Source of the DNA: Armigeres subalbatus
Taxonomy: Eukaryota > Arthropoda > Insecta > Diptera > Culicidae
Assembly: GCF_024139115.2 (NCBI RefSeq)
Contig: NC_085139.1
Span: 250,824,067 to 250,888,066, forward strand
Length of the DNA: 64,000 bases
Reading direction: 5' to 3'
Position 1 is the first letter of the stretch; each line of letters opens with the position of its first letter. Both the position numbers and the translations under genes were made by a program. Positions 53,761 to 64,000 of this stretch are shown here, one piece after another. The notes under the pieces are model-generated. The model was not told where the DNA came from, did not search any database, and saw nothing but the letters and a program-made list of their open reading frames with translations.

Positions 53761-55050
53761 TCCATCCATATCCAATCCAAATCCAATCCAAAGCCAATCC
53801 AAAGCCAATCCAAATCCAATCCAAATCCAATCTAAATCCAATCCAATCCAATCCAATCCAATCCAACCCAATCCAAACCAATCCAAACCAATCCAAATTC
53901 TATCCAAACCAATCCAAACCAATCCAAATCTAATCCAAACCAATCCAAACCAATCCAAATTCAATCCAAACCAATCCAAACCAATCCAAACCAATCCAAA
54001 CCAATCCAAATCTAATCTAAACCAATCCAAACCAATCCAAACCAATCTAAACCAATCCCATCCAAATCCAATCCAAACCAATCCAAACCAATCCAAACCA
54101 CTCCAAACCAATCCAAACCAATCCAAACCAATCTAAACCAATCCAAACCAATCCAAACCAATCCAAACCAATCCAAACCAATCCAAACCAATCCAAACCA
54201 ATCCAAACCAATCCAAACCAATCCAAACCAATCCAAACCAATCCAAACCAATCCAAACCAATCCAAACCAATCCAAACCAATCCAAACCAATCCAAACCA
54301 ATCCAAACCAATCCAAATTCTATCCAAACCAATCCAAACCAATCCAAATCTAATCCAAACCAATCCAAACCAATCCAAATTCAATCCAAACCAATCCAAA
54401 CCAATCCAAACCAATCCAAATCCAATCCAAACCAATCCAAACCAATCTAAACCAATCCAAACCAATCCAAACCAATCTAAACCAATCCTATCCAAACCAA
54501 TCCAAACCAATCCAAACCAATCCAAACCACTCCAAACCAATCCAAACCAATCTAAACCAATCCAAACCAATCCAACCAATCTAAACCAATCCAAACCAAT
54601 CCAAATCCACTCCAACCAATCCAAACCAATCCAAACCAATCCAAACCAATCCAAACCAATCCAACCAATCCAAATCCAATCCAAACCAATCCAAACCAAT
54701 TCAAACCAATCCAAACCAATCCAAACCAATCCAACCCAATCCAAAACCAATCCAAACCAATCCAAATCCAATCCAAATCCAATCCAATCCAAATCCAATC
54801 CAAATCCAATCCAAATCCAATCCAAATCAAATCCATTTCAAGTTCAATCTTAATCAAATCCAATTCAAATCAAAATCTAATTCAATTACAATCCAATTCC
54901 AATTTGAATTTTATCCAAATCGTATAAAAATCTAATCTAAATCAAATTCAAATCCAAGTCTTATTCAAATTCAATAAAAGTTCAAACCAAATCCAATCTT
55001 AATTCAGCTCAAATCTGTATCTAATTCAAATGCAATCCAATCAATCCAAT
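53761..55050 (-). repeat. AATCCAAACC 10-base minisatellite
   Basis: Plus-strand AATCC and AATCCAAACC units. Between about 54134 and 54315 there are some 18 nearly perfect copies of the 10-mer. A larger motif (CTATCCAAACCAATCC through TCTAATCCAAACC) recurs near 53900 and 54318. The minus-strand open frames (DWFGLVWIGL-like) are array artefacts. The array decays after 54850 into diverged AATTCAAATCC words. Confidence 0.95.
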
Positions 55051-56077
55051 CAAAAAATGTGACGAGATCTGGGTTTGCAGAAATCGCTCTCAATATGTTC
55101 CGAATCATAGTAAGCCATGATAACAAATTTATCAAACTTGTATACAAGTGCGAAAAAACAGAATCGGATAGGCAGCCCCTACAGAGAAGTAATGATTCTT
55201 GCTATTTTCTCGGCCATTTTGTGTTGGGAACCGCACAGCTGTGTAGAACAAGTTAAAATGCATTATCAGAACCAGTGATACCCGCGTTTGGAGCTTTTTT
55301 AAAAGAAATTTATCATGAGGTATAGCCTCCCGAATCAGTTTTTTTATCATGACAGCTTGCGAAAAAGTCTCTCGCGGTACCTGGATTTGTTCAACCTAAC
55401 TCATTTTTATCTAACCTAAAAAAATCAATATTTTTGATACCTGGTGGGTCGCAAGCAATATGGGATTCTGCTATGTGGGACGCAAATCCAAAAGTTTGGG
55501 AACCTTTGCTCTAAGAGTTAATTTCGCAGGATTTTCTTTTCTCTTTGTTCCACTGTAACACAACAGAAGTACTCAACTGTTTGTATATCGCCGACTGTCA
55601 TCATCAGCAGAAGATCTTGTAAGGCAGATTCATAGGAGAACGTGTTACCACGTATTAGGAGGCTTTCGCATAAATTCTAAAATGTGGATAACATCATTTG
55701 TCGATCGACTTAAAAGGTGTACACGGCACAATTGATTGAAATATGGGATTATCCTTAGTCTTATCGCAGATCATTAGCTGTATACAATCGAGCGTCTGTG
55801 TACAATCGGCGTGCAGAGAGACTGGCTATGGGTGGCCCAGAAACGAGCAATCAGTAATATGACGATTTTTGCCCCGATCAACACGAGCTAGTAAATGCCG
55901 CTTTAGCCAAAGTGGAGTGGAGACGAAAATTCCTGAGCAGGACGGTAGAGTTCGAGATTGGTTATGTGTAGCAGGATGGGAAGTGAAACTAAGAATGTAG
56001 ATCAGTATCTTTTATTCAATACGTGTGGAAACGATCGATCATTCGATCATTTAATTGTATTTTAATTAAAGTAGAGG
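55051..56077. other. Unassigned segment downstream of the minisatellite
   Basis: No reading frame or element could be recognised. Palindromic words such as CGATCGATCATTCGATCAT occur at 56032-56050. Confidence 0.35.
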
Positions 56078-56165
56078 GGGATGTAGTGAAGATTCGGATA
56101 TATTCCTATGTAATAGATTTTTAAGTTTATTTTTACTTTTTATTAAATACGATTACTATTTACAA
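56066..56165 (+). mobile_element. Possible polypurine tract and short LTR remnant
   Basis: AAAGTAGAGGGGGA followed by TGTAGTGAAGATTCGG resembles the polypurine tract and LTR start of copia-type elements, and TATTTACA near 56157-56164 could be the LTR end. No second LTR and no coding region were found, so this is weak. Confidence 0.3.
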
Positions 56166-57880
56166 CAATTCGGATAGTTCAACCTCCTCTGCAACTGCGA
56201 AGAACATCCTTCTTTCCTATTACACTTGAAAAAACACGCTAGCGCTTTTTCCATCATTCTGCCGCTGATTGTTAATCCGATACGACGGAACATTTCTCCT
56301 CCATAACTTCTTTAGTAACTTTTCTATGGATTGTATAACTCGTCTGTAGTTTGTTTTCGTTCAAAGGGTCATTGTAACTACATTAAGATTTTCTGTTTTT
56401 TCGTTTGTTCCTGTCCGATTAATCTGCCTATGCGTGTTGTGTTAGTTTACGTCTAAATCGATTTACATGGTACTGATTAGGGTGCAACTTTCTACTGGGA
56501 AAACAATGATTGAAATTCTCATTCTTACATTCGAGCGCGCGTTGTGTTTTTTGTTCTTCTTCTAAATATTGGCCTTATAAACGATGATGTGTGGGTGTTA
56601 GCAAACGAGGAAAAAATACTGAAATGCAATCTATTCACTTTTTAAGTTTTAGCTGACACGTCCAAGACCGAGAAAACCTTCAGGTGTGCGATTTATAAAT
56701 TGTTTTATTTGCCTTTCTAATGGCACTCTATTTCTAAATAAAAAAAATCATATCAATGGTTCTACGGTAAGGTGATTGTTTGCTTATTTTCCCTAATTCA
56801 ATTTCCTAATAAAAAATCAACAATTGTTAGATTGTTTGTTTTCCTAATTGTCCACTAGAACTCGATATTGCAACTACGGTTTCGCATTTGTTTTGTTTCT
56901 CCTAATCTTTGTCTTTCTCTTAATTTTCCTACATGTTTTTGTGTGTTGTGTGTTTTTTTGTCATTTTTTTTTCATTCTACAGAAAGGTCTTCATTTTTAC
57001 AAACTCTTTGAAAGAGAAGCGAAGCCTTACATGTTTTCCTACGATACTGTTTTATTTTTCACTTTAGTTACCTTCAAAGGTTAACGTTAACAAAACAAAA
57101 AGTGATAACAAATGGACTTGGGGAAAGGGTCGAAACACAAAATACAAATAAGGAATATTTTTTAAATAAATTAACGAATTACGAAATAGTTTTTTTTTGT
57201 TCAAAGGTTTGGAAATAGGGTGCAACGGGAAACAATGTCGACCGTGACTAAACGTAATCCGGAGCGTTGGACTTATGGTCCAACATACTTGTGCTTGTGT
57301 GTGTAAGTGTTGTGTTTAGACGCGGTCAAGATCGAACACCCGTTTGGAAATTTAGATTATCTGAAAGAAATTTTCCAATGTTTGGCATGTGTTTGTTGGC
57401 TTGTTATGACGCTACGATTGGAAGAGCCGTAGTAAACGATTGGTAGATCACAAACAAACTGAGAGGAAAATTCCTTTCAGTGCAATTGCTAAGAGTTGGT
57501 GCACGTGTCGAACGAAATATTAACTGGGAAGGTTCGTGCCTTGACTATTGATCGACCTAACAGCTAAAGTGCGTCTGGTTACAAACTGTTTTGGAATGAT
57601 TTCCTGTTTCTGGAAAATGTGAGCAACGTCCTAAAACTAGTGAAACTATTCGATAATAAATAAATACATACACTGAGAAGGAAATGTAGATAGAAGAAGA
57701 TTTGAAAAGAAAAATAATAGGGCTAAGGTCAGTTCGTGAGAAATATTGAAAGTAATTCAACCCCGTTTTTTCTTTACTCGGGTGTCACTCCCACAGCGGG
57801 CTCATCAGAACCCGGCGACCCTCGTCATCGTCGTCCTTGTGCTGTCCCTCTATTCTGATAGTGATTACCATTCGACGGGG
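56166..57880 (-). other. AT-rich segment, possible 3' untranslated region of the minus-strand gene
   Basis: It lies downstream of the stop codon at 57881-57883 on the minus strand, has no protein-coding frame of note, and carries several TTTATT words (AATAAA on the minus strand), for example near 56704 and 57051. Long AT-rich 3' UTRs are common in mosquito neuronal genes, but that is inference. Confidence 0.35.
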
Positions 57881-58160
57881 TCAATAGTGACGGTGGTCGC
57901 CGCCGCGGCGCCCATTTCCACCGCCGCTACCCATGATGTTCGGCTCCCGGAAGTCCCCTTCCCGGCTGTCCCGGTGGTTACTGCGGCCTCGTTCCTGGCC
58001 GTCGCCGCCCCGGTGGTTGGCCTTGTGGTGGTGATGGTGGTGCCGTTTCTTCTCACCCTTGACGCACACGTCGGAAACCACCATCTCGGAGCCGTCCCGC
58101 ACGGCCATGCTGTCCCGGGGGTAGTCCCGGCTCCGGTTGGACGACAGGTTCTCCCGGGAT
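57881..58160 (-). CDS. Terminal exon of an unidentified gene (His-, Gly- and Arg-rich C terminus)
   Basis: A pyrimidine-rich tract and the acceptor ATCGACAG (minus strand, AG at 58162-58161) precede a GC-rich frame. It reads RENLSSNRSRDYPRDSMAVR, DGSEMVVSDVCVKGEKKR, a run of six His, KANHRGGDGQERGRSNHRDS, and GDFREPNIMGSGGGNGRRGG, ending DHRHY and TGA (57883-57881). The codon-like composition, sharp contrast with AT-rich flanks and a good acceptor make a real exon likely. Predicted to be disordered and basic. I do not recognise the protein; other exons would lie beyond 58160 on the minus strand, possibly outside the window. Confidence 0.6.
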
Positions 58161-58199
58161 CTGTCGATAAAAAATCTAAGGGTAGGTGAAAAGAGGTCG

Positions 58200-58482
58200 G
58201 CGGTCAGAAAGAGAGAGCGTTTCGTTCGGTGGTCGGCGTTTAGGCGGTCCAATTAAGCGTGTTGTGCGTGTTAGTGCGTGCGGGCAAGCGTTTGTGTTGT
58301 GTGAGTGCGTTGGAAAGAGCGATAATTGTTCAATAGTGAATAATAAATAATATTCCTTTATTCAGTCGCAGAGGACATCTAAGAGCGGAGGTCATCTCTA
58401 AATGCTGTCAGCAGGTGATAGCCGTTTTATCGAAAAGGTGGAAGGAGATACATAAAGGAATCAGTATTGCGTCATGAGAAAG
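58200..58482 (+). promoter_or_regulatory. Possible 5' exon of a plus-strand transcript
   Basis: A GT/CG-rich stretch (GTGCGTGCGGGCAAGCG) is followed by an A-rich part, ATGAGAAAG and a perfect donor AAG|GTAAGT at 58483. This is the look of a leader exon with a very short coding start (Met-Arg-Lys). No downstream exon is identified in the window, so the call is tentative. Confidence 0.25.
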
Positions 58483-59250
58483 GTAAGTATAAGGCCCTGA
58501 TGATTTGGACAACTTCATTCAAACGTCTTACTCATTCGAAATGTTGATTTATATAAAAATAGCATTTTTCCTAGTGTAATAAAATTGTTTATTAAAATGG
58601 ACCTGTTTCATCACATTAAATTGGGTATCCTCACGGTCACTACTAAAAATTGTTTAACGTATTTTACTAGGGGTAGCTCTCGAAAATCTCCAGCTCAAGT
58701 AATAAAGGTTTACTAGTAGGGTGGTATAGCTTTCTGGAAATCAAAATATTGTCGGTTACTACAATGGCGCAGTCTATTGGCACGTTGCCGTAGCTACGTG
58801 CATTAGCTGAGAATTTTAAACACGACATAACGTAGATGTTTTTGGTAATTCCGATAACATGGTCCAGAACCAGCATTTTAAAAAATGGGAAAATGTATCC
58901 GTTAAAGAGAAATTGAGAATTTTCATTCTTTCAGACATTTTGAATTTGCTTTGCCGTCCATAAAACAAAAGTCGAGAAGCGAAGGAAACGGAGTTCAGCA
59001 GAATACTGCGTCGTGGGTAGGAAAGCTAGGTCAGACAGGGGGAACAGAAAGTAATGTTGTCACGATATCGTGTTCCAACGAATATAAAGATCAACACCAG
59101 TCAGTGTGAGCAAAGCATCGGTTTTGTTACCATCTGATTCTATACCACCAGTTTCCAGTGTGAAGAGGCGATGTTGGAGAACTCCTTACCCACAATTTTG
59201 ATCTCTGGCTAGGGTTGTTCGTGGTTGTGTAAGGTCGGAAGTAGGATTGT
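58483..59250. other. Unassigned AT-rich segment
   Basis: No gene, RNA or repeat recognised. Confidence 0.35.
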
Positions 59251-59251
59251 G

Positions 59252-59342
59252 TCAGTTGGTCGTCAGATTCCAACCCGACCACATGAGCGAAGTGAGATCG
59301 GTCGAGACTCGAGAGTGGTCGGGTTGGGAACTGACGACCAGT
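59252..59342. repeat. 91-base imperfect inverted repeat
   Basis: TGGTCGTCAGATTCCAACCC with GACCAC on the left; GTGGTCGGGTTGGGAACTGA with CGACCA on the right. The arms are about 26 bases with a few mismatches, the loop about 39 bases. Possibly a small MITE; no target duplication confirmed. Confidence 0.65.
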
Positions 59343-59899
59343 GTTGGTAGAATCATGTTCAAATCTCAACCATCGAAGCCTCATTCGCGAGCTACCTCGG
59401 TGGCGATTTCCAGGAAGAGTATCGCGCTTGAGTTTTTTTTATGCAGAATTGCATTGTTTCGCTCATTCGCCGGAAAATGATTTCACCCCAAAAAGCGTCA
59501 AAACCCAATCGAACCGAATTTTATGTTTACGTATGGATCCATTGTTTTGAGGAAAGAAAGTTAATTCCATTAATTTAACAAAGAATATCAGGTAGAAATC
59601 ATTCAATGATGCAGATAGCGAGTCGAATCATGAAACGATTCTTTGGTCGTGAGTCGGGTGGAGCTTGACTCGCGGTTGATTTGAATCGCGTACGAGATTT
59701 GAGAATTTGAGTTTTTTGGTACTTTACACAACCCTACTTCATCGGGCGCAGTTGCTGATAAAACAAGTGTGTAGGAGCCAGACAATACTTAATACTCATC
59801 CTACTTGGTTGGCATTCTTCAAACAATATATGAGAGAGTTAATTCTGAAAATAGATTTCATGAGCTTGGCTATGTGCATGGTGTTGGGAATTTGGTATC

Positions 59900-60056
59900 T
59901 TTAGTATCCACAGCGGACTTTGGAGGTCCTGCGTAACTTAGTAGGGAATGCACCTGTCTTTTTTTTCTTCTCTATGCACCTGTTAGCGTACTGGTTTCGT
60001 GGGATCAACCCCACCGAGAAGTGGCTACCTCCAATACATTTTTCGAACTGAACCTG
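59900..60056 (+). mobile_element. Diverged tRNA-derived SINE, related to the copy at 36752
   Basis: GGAGGTCCTGCGTAACTTAG and GTTAGCGTACTGG, then GTGGGATCAACCCCACCG and GTGGCTACCTCCAATACATT, follow the order of the intron 7 SINE (GGTCCTTCGTAGCTTAG, TCTAGCGTACTG, GGTTACCTCCAATACATT). An insertion of T/C-rich sequence interrupts the D arm. Old, non-functional copy. Confidence 0.6.
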
Positions 60057-60439
60057 TCACATGTTGTGCAAATGCTTAGATTGTCATAGATTAGTCATAG
60101 GTGGCTCAACACCCGGAATATATGGCATTTACTTTAAATAAACCCACCAAGAGAGTAATCAACCTGATGTGGATTCAAAAAAATTGCTACTAAAGACCGG
60201 GAATCGAGGCTAACTGTGATTTTGAAAAAAAAACACACAAAAACTGGCGATGAGGCAATGATCGTTGATCAATTGGAGGAAATCCCAGGACCAAGTGGAG
60301 TTGGAAAATCAGGTTCAGTCAAGATATGGCAGGTCAAGTTGCACATATTGTCGGCGAAGTGAAAAACCGAAAAGCTTTACAGGAAAAACAGGGGTTGAGC
60401 AAAGTGTGACGATCCATCCAAAATTTTCAGAAGCTTCAT

Positions 60440-60499
60440 ACAAAAAGTGTGGTAGGGGGTGGGATGTGGGTTGAAAATCCCAATTTTTGCGTAACGTAA
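60440..60499. mobile_element. Terminal fragment of the GGGTCTGTTCAC inverted-repeat family
   Basis: AAAAAGTGTGGTAGGGGGTG, then AATCCCAATTTTTGCG and TAACGTAATT, match the subterminal and terminal part of the element at 35079-35821. It is cut at 60500 where the next MITE begins. Confidence 0.6.
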
Positions 60500-60503
60500 T
60501 TAA

Positions 60504-60717
60504 GGTCACTCCTGACGGAATCCAAGTTTAAAGTGCTCGCGTTTTCAGGGGCACATCACTCGATTCAGAGCGGTGCTCAACTGTCATTTTGTTGATTTAG
60601 CTTTGCTGCGTCGCAGCATGCGTGAAATAATAAAAATGACAGTTGTGTGTTGCTTCCGTATCGAGTGGTGTGCCCTGAAAACGCGAGCACTTTTAAACTT
60701 GATTCCGTCAGAGGACC
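60504..60717. mobile_element. 214-bp MITE with ~60-base TIRs at a TTAA target
   Basis: Left GGTCACTCCTGACGGAATCC, right GATTCCGTCAGAGGACC; the inverted repeats extend inward through GTGCTCGCGTTTTCAGGG and CACTCGAT. TTAA flanks both sides (60500-60503 and 60718-60721). The centre GCTGCGTCGCAGC is a perfect palindrome. A truncated relative lies at 9474-9626. It is inserted in a fragment of another MITE and borders the LINE fragment that follows. Confidence 0.85.
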
Positions 60718-60733
60718 TTAATGGATCTTCCCT

Positions 60734-60938
60734 ATGGCGTGGACAAAAAACTCTTCAAAAGTTGTAAACGGCAACACAATAAGCAACAAAATAGTTAAGT
60801 TTCTCCAAGTGAATCTACACCATGCGAAGGGGGCTACTGCCGTACTTTGCAAAAGATTCACAGAAAGCAAACTGGACATAATACTGATCCAGGAGCCATG
60901 GACAAAAAATAGTAGGATATTAGGAATCCCGGTTGTAT
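60734..60938 (+). pseudogene. R1/LOA-type LINE endonuclease fragment
   Basis: The frame reads IVKFLQVNLHHAKGATAVLC, KRFTESKLDIILIQEPWTKN and SRILGI. The LQVNLHHAK and LIQEPW motifs are the first strand and the catalytic Glu block of the APE-type endonuclease in R1/LOA elements. It stops at 60938 and nothing further of the LINE is visible. Confidence 0.75.
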
Positions 60939-60939
60939 G

Positions 60940-61275
60940 ACCTTCGCCAGAAAGCCATTTACTAGAAGACTTTTTTTCCAGAATGGAATAAAGTCGCTTG
61001 CCAATTTGTCGTTTGATATGTGTTTGCTCGGGTTTTTGCATAGGCGTAAATGATTCCTTCCCCTCATGCAAGCATTTGCCAAGTAATCGTGATAATTCGT
61101 AATTAATTCAACATTTTTTATATAAAGGCTATTTTATCCCGTTTTAATATATTTACATTTTCCACGTACTAAAGAAGATGGATAGAACATCGTACTATGT
61201 ATCGTACAGTATGCTAGTCACTTTGTTTACGTCTTAATTAAGTTGAAATTTGTTTGTGTAAAACGACTTTTCGTG
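60940..61275. other. Unassigned AT-rich segment
   Basis: No feature recognised. Confidence 0.35.
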
Positions 61276-61281
61276 TTTTAA

Positions 61282-61411
61282 CCCTTAAAGGCGCAGGGCG
61301 ATTTTATTTAGAAATGGTCGTAAATATGTTTAACGTAAATAACCATTGAAATTATTAACATTAAACGTATTTTCGGTTTGTTGTTTTAAAACAACACTGC
61401 GCATTTAAGGG
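61282..61411. mobile_element. 130-bp piggyBac-type MITE at TTAA
   Basis: TTAA at 61278-61281 and 61412-61415. Termini CCCTTAAAGGCGCAG and CTGCGCATTTAAGGG are inverted repeats beginning CCC, as in piggyBac elements. No coding capacity. Confidence 0.8.
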
Positions 61412-61557
61412 TTAAAATATATCATAGTTTCTTCGCGTATTAGTATACAATCGTAATATTGTGAAATACTGTGAAATTGTGCAGCCGATTAGCCGAATCA
61501 AGCAACGAAAATATTGTGCCATCCGTTTCATTTACCTGTGCCCTATATCAAAGCAGA

Positions 61558-62318
61558 ATGGAGAAACAACAATGCGGAGAAGGCCAACACGAAATAAACG
61601 ACCTCGAGCCGTTTTGCTGTGGTTTTGCGAAGTTTATTTCCATATCAATCAACGCTGTGGGCTCAATGTTCGCAATATGAAGGAACCGTTATCGTCAGGA
61701 AAGATAATGTTTATTTGTCAATCCTGCCGAGAAGAACTGAATGGCCGTTCAATTCGTCGGTACATCGCTGAGCAACAGCATGTAGAACACCCGCCCGCGC
61801 TTGCATCTCTACCCGCACAGGTTCAACAACTGCATGAAATCGTGGCTGAGCTAGGCAAAAAAGTCGATCGATTTGCTGCCACACCACAACGCCACCGTGC
61901 ATCTTCACTTTAGTGCTACACCTATATGGCCTAGACCAAGTGCAAAACGCCGTCGGGATGATGGACCAGAAATAAATGCACCTGCCACGAGAGGAACGAA
62001 GACAATTGATTTGAGCGACCTTTCTGTTGCTTCTGTCTCCGCCGCTGCACCACCGGTGAAGTTTTGGTTATACCTATCTTGGTTGAATCCACTCATAAGT
62101 GATAATGACGTGCGGAGTGTCGTTTCACGCTGTTTGGACACAACTGATCCCATCGATGTGGCTCGGTTGGTTCCAAAAGGAAGGGATGCATCGAGCTTGA
62201 CATTTGTGTCATTCAAGATTGGTTTGGATCCGGGTCTCAAGGATCTTGCATAGACCCTGCTTCGTGGCCTTCCGGATTGCAGTTTCGTGAGTTCGTGGAA
62301 TTAACAAAAAACGAATAA
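61558..62318 (+). pseudogene. CR1-like LINE ORF1 (PHD-like finger protein)
   Basis: It starts MEKQQCGEGQHEINDLEPFC and, after a frameshift near 61628, continues CEVYFHINQRCGLNVRNM and IMFICQSCREEL: a Cys/His pattern like a PHD finger, as in ORF1 of CR1-clade LINEs. A coiled-coil-like stretch follows (ALASLPAQVQQLHEIVAELG). In a second shifted frame come RPSAKRRRDD and an RRM-like fold, VKFWLYLSWLNPLISDNDVR with SVVSRCLD. The stop is at 62316-62318 after another shift. Three shifts make it inactive. Confidence 0.65.
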
Positions 62319-62329
62319 ATAACATCAGC

Positions 62330-64000
62330 CCGCCTGCTTTCGCTATCGACAACAACTCATCGGATCCGGGACACCCTAAAACAGGTACTGAGGAAGCCTC
62401 CGAACCTCCCATTCCAGTCGCGCCTCCTGCTAACTTCCGCCATCGTCATCGTCCCGGTCCTGTGTTTGGTGATGGTAGAGGGGGCTTCCGGCCTGCAACG
62501 TCAGGCAAGTATTATCATGGTTTTGAACTTTCGGTGCCTGAATCCCCACTAATTTGCAGCTCTCCGGATCGTCGATCAAATGGGTTGCGAATTTATTACC
62601 AGAATGTTCGTGGACTGAGGACAAAAATTGACCCGTTCTTCCTGGCAGTTTCGGAGGCTGAATATGATTTGATTGTTTTGACGGAAACGTGGTTGGATGA
62701 CAGGATCCATTCTTCGCAACTTTTCGGATCAATGTACAACGTGTTTAGAACTGACCGATCAACGTTAAATAGCCACAAACTGCGTGGCGGTGGTGTCCTA
62801 ATTGCAGTTTCTATTAAGCTAACCAGCTACCTGAGCGTGTCGCCCATCTCTAGTTTATTAGAGCAACTTTGGATTGTCGTGCAGCTTCCACGAGACACTC
62901 TCTCCGTAGGCGCAGTTTACCTTCCTCCTGACCGAAAAAATGACTGCACTATTATCCGTGAGCATGTGGATTCGTTAGCCTCAATTTCTTCTAGTTTAGG
63001 CCCACACTCTCCGGCGCTCCTATTTGGCGATTACAACCAAGCCGGATTACAATGGCGCTTCACCGACAACGACATACCTGTGATAGATCCACTGCTTTCG
63101 CATATGCCGGTGGCATGCTGTACTCTGTTGGATGGATTTAACTTTAATGGTTTCACTCAAGTGAATTCCATTCCGAACCGAAATGGACGATTGCTAGATC
63201 TAGTCCTGGCGAATGATCCCGCATTACCGAGCACACGCATTTACCTACCAGTCGAACCACTGATCAGTTTAGATGCCGACCACCCTGCTCTCGAAGTGTC
63301 TTTTACTCTATCTGATCCGATTCGTCATTCGTCGCCATCTGAATGTTACTCTCTTGACTTTCGACGGGCCGATTATGATGCACTGAATGACGCGCTTGCG
63401 GTAATTGATTGGCAATTTATTGAATCGACTAACAGTATCAATGATGCAGTGGATTTCTTTAGTATTGCGCTGGAAGATGCATTTCTCCACACTGTTCCAA
63501 CCAGACGACCCCGCAGAAACCTCCATGGTCGAATTCACGCCTACGTGCACTGAAACGACAGCGTTCAGCTGCTCTCCGTAAATACTGCAATTATCGCTCA
63601 CCATATTCCAAACAACTATTCAATTTCGCAAGTAATCGTTACCGCAAGTACAACCATTTTCTCTACGTGAGACGAACCGAAGCAAACCTACGTAAGAACC
63701 CAAAAACTTTTGGTCGTTTTTTAATTCCAAACGGAAGGAATCTGGGCTTCCTTGTTCTATGTTTCTTGGAAATGACACAGCAGATACCGAAAAGAGAAAT
63801 GTAATCTGTTCGCCCGACAATTCAAGCAAGTGTTTCACGATTTCACTGCCTCGCCGGTGCAAGTGTTACGTGCCATTGACGGGACGCCACGTGATGTGCT
63901 GCATTTTGACATTCCCCGCATTACTGAAGACATGGTGATGGCCGCAATGCGCAAACTGAAGCTCTCCTTCACAACCGGGCCAGATGGGATTCCATCATCA
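62330..64000 (+). pseudogene. CR1-like LINE ORF2 (endonuclease, start of RT), cut by window end
   Basis: Open to 63553. It begins in a proline-rich leader, then an APE-type endonuclease: LRIYYQNVRGLRTKID, YDLIVLTETWLDD, LRGGGVLIAVSIKL, QLWIVVQLP, LLFGDYNQAGLQW, RLLDLVLAND and DADHPALEVSF. After a frameshift near 63540 the linker continues (SRLRALKRQRSAALRKYCN). A stop near 63718 and another shift precede ITEDMVMAAMRKLKLSFTTG and PDGIPSS, the first RT motif, at the window edge. The best-preserved endonuclease in the window, but the ORF as a whole is broken. Confidence 0.8.

Noticed and set aside
53755..54863. Minus-strand open frames with DWFGLVWIGL repeats
   Set aside because: Translation of the AATCCAAACC array; same reasoning as for the other minisatellites.
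55051..64000. Endogenous viral element
   Set aside because: No viral replicase, capsid or glycoprotein-like frame was seen. All polymerase and endonuclease signals are of non-LTR retrotransposons.

Overview
The window looks like nuclear DNA of an aedine mosquito (Aedes-like). It has one large insect gene with short conserved exons and long introns, a tRNA-derived SINE that I recognise as the Aedes Feilai family, several non-LTR retrotransposon lineages with degenerate endonuclease and reverse transcriptase reading frames, many short terminal-inverted-repeat (MITE-like) elements and long minisatellite arrays. Nothing in it is bacterial or viral.

The only well supported cellular gene is an inositol polyphosphate 4-phosphatase (INPP4 family) on the plus strand. 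Eight exons from 884 to 38467 join with fully consistent splice phases. They encode a PH domain, a C2 domain, the NLHLQRM region and the CX5R catalytic loop CKSAKDRT, and they end in the family's YRPP-G-YGK tail. The 5' end lies before the window or is not recognised. Intron 2 (1298-7767) carries a 24-base GGAATTCC/CCGGAAGT minisatellite that decays and then flips orientation. Intron 3 (8352-19762) carries MITEs, a pyrimidine tract and a three-deep nest of retroelements with readable target-site duplications. Intron 7 (22800-38334) carries about 8 kb of GGATTTGGATT minisatellite in two arrays separated by a 3.7 kb block, plus MITEs and a tRNA-derived SINE.

Downstream of the gene, 39.9-55.1 kb holds the same GATT-type minisatellite in the opposite orientation (AATCC on the plus strand). 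A minus-strand RTE-like LINE (about 40.87-51.81 kb) sits inside it, interrupted by two back-to-back elements at one TTA target. The larger of these, 7.1 kb, holds a degenerate Jockey-type LINE. A Feilai SINE with an 11-base target duplication sits near the LINE's 5' end. A 3' LINE fragment at 52.0-52.9 kb runs straight into a long AATCC/AATCCAAACC array.

From 55 to 64 kb there is a short histidine-rich terminal exon of an unidentified minus-strand gene (57881-58160), a possible plus-strand 5' exon at about 58.2-58.48 kb, several MITEs, a SINE relic, an R1/LOA-type endonuclease fragment and the 5' half of a CR1-like LINE cut by the window edge.

The many long open frames inside the minisatellites arise because array periods are multiples of three or lack stop codons. 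They are not annotated as genes. All statements come from reading the sequence; no alignment or database search was run.
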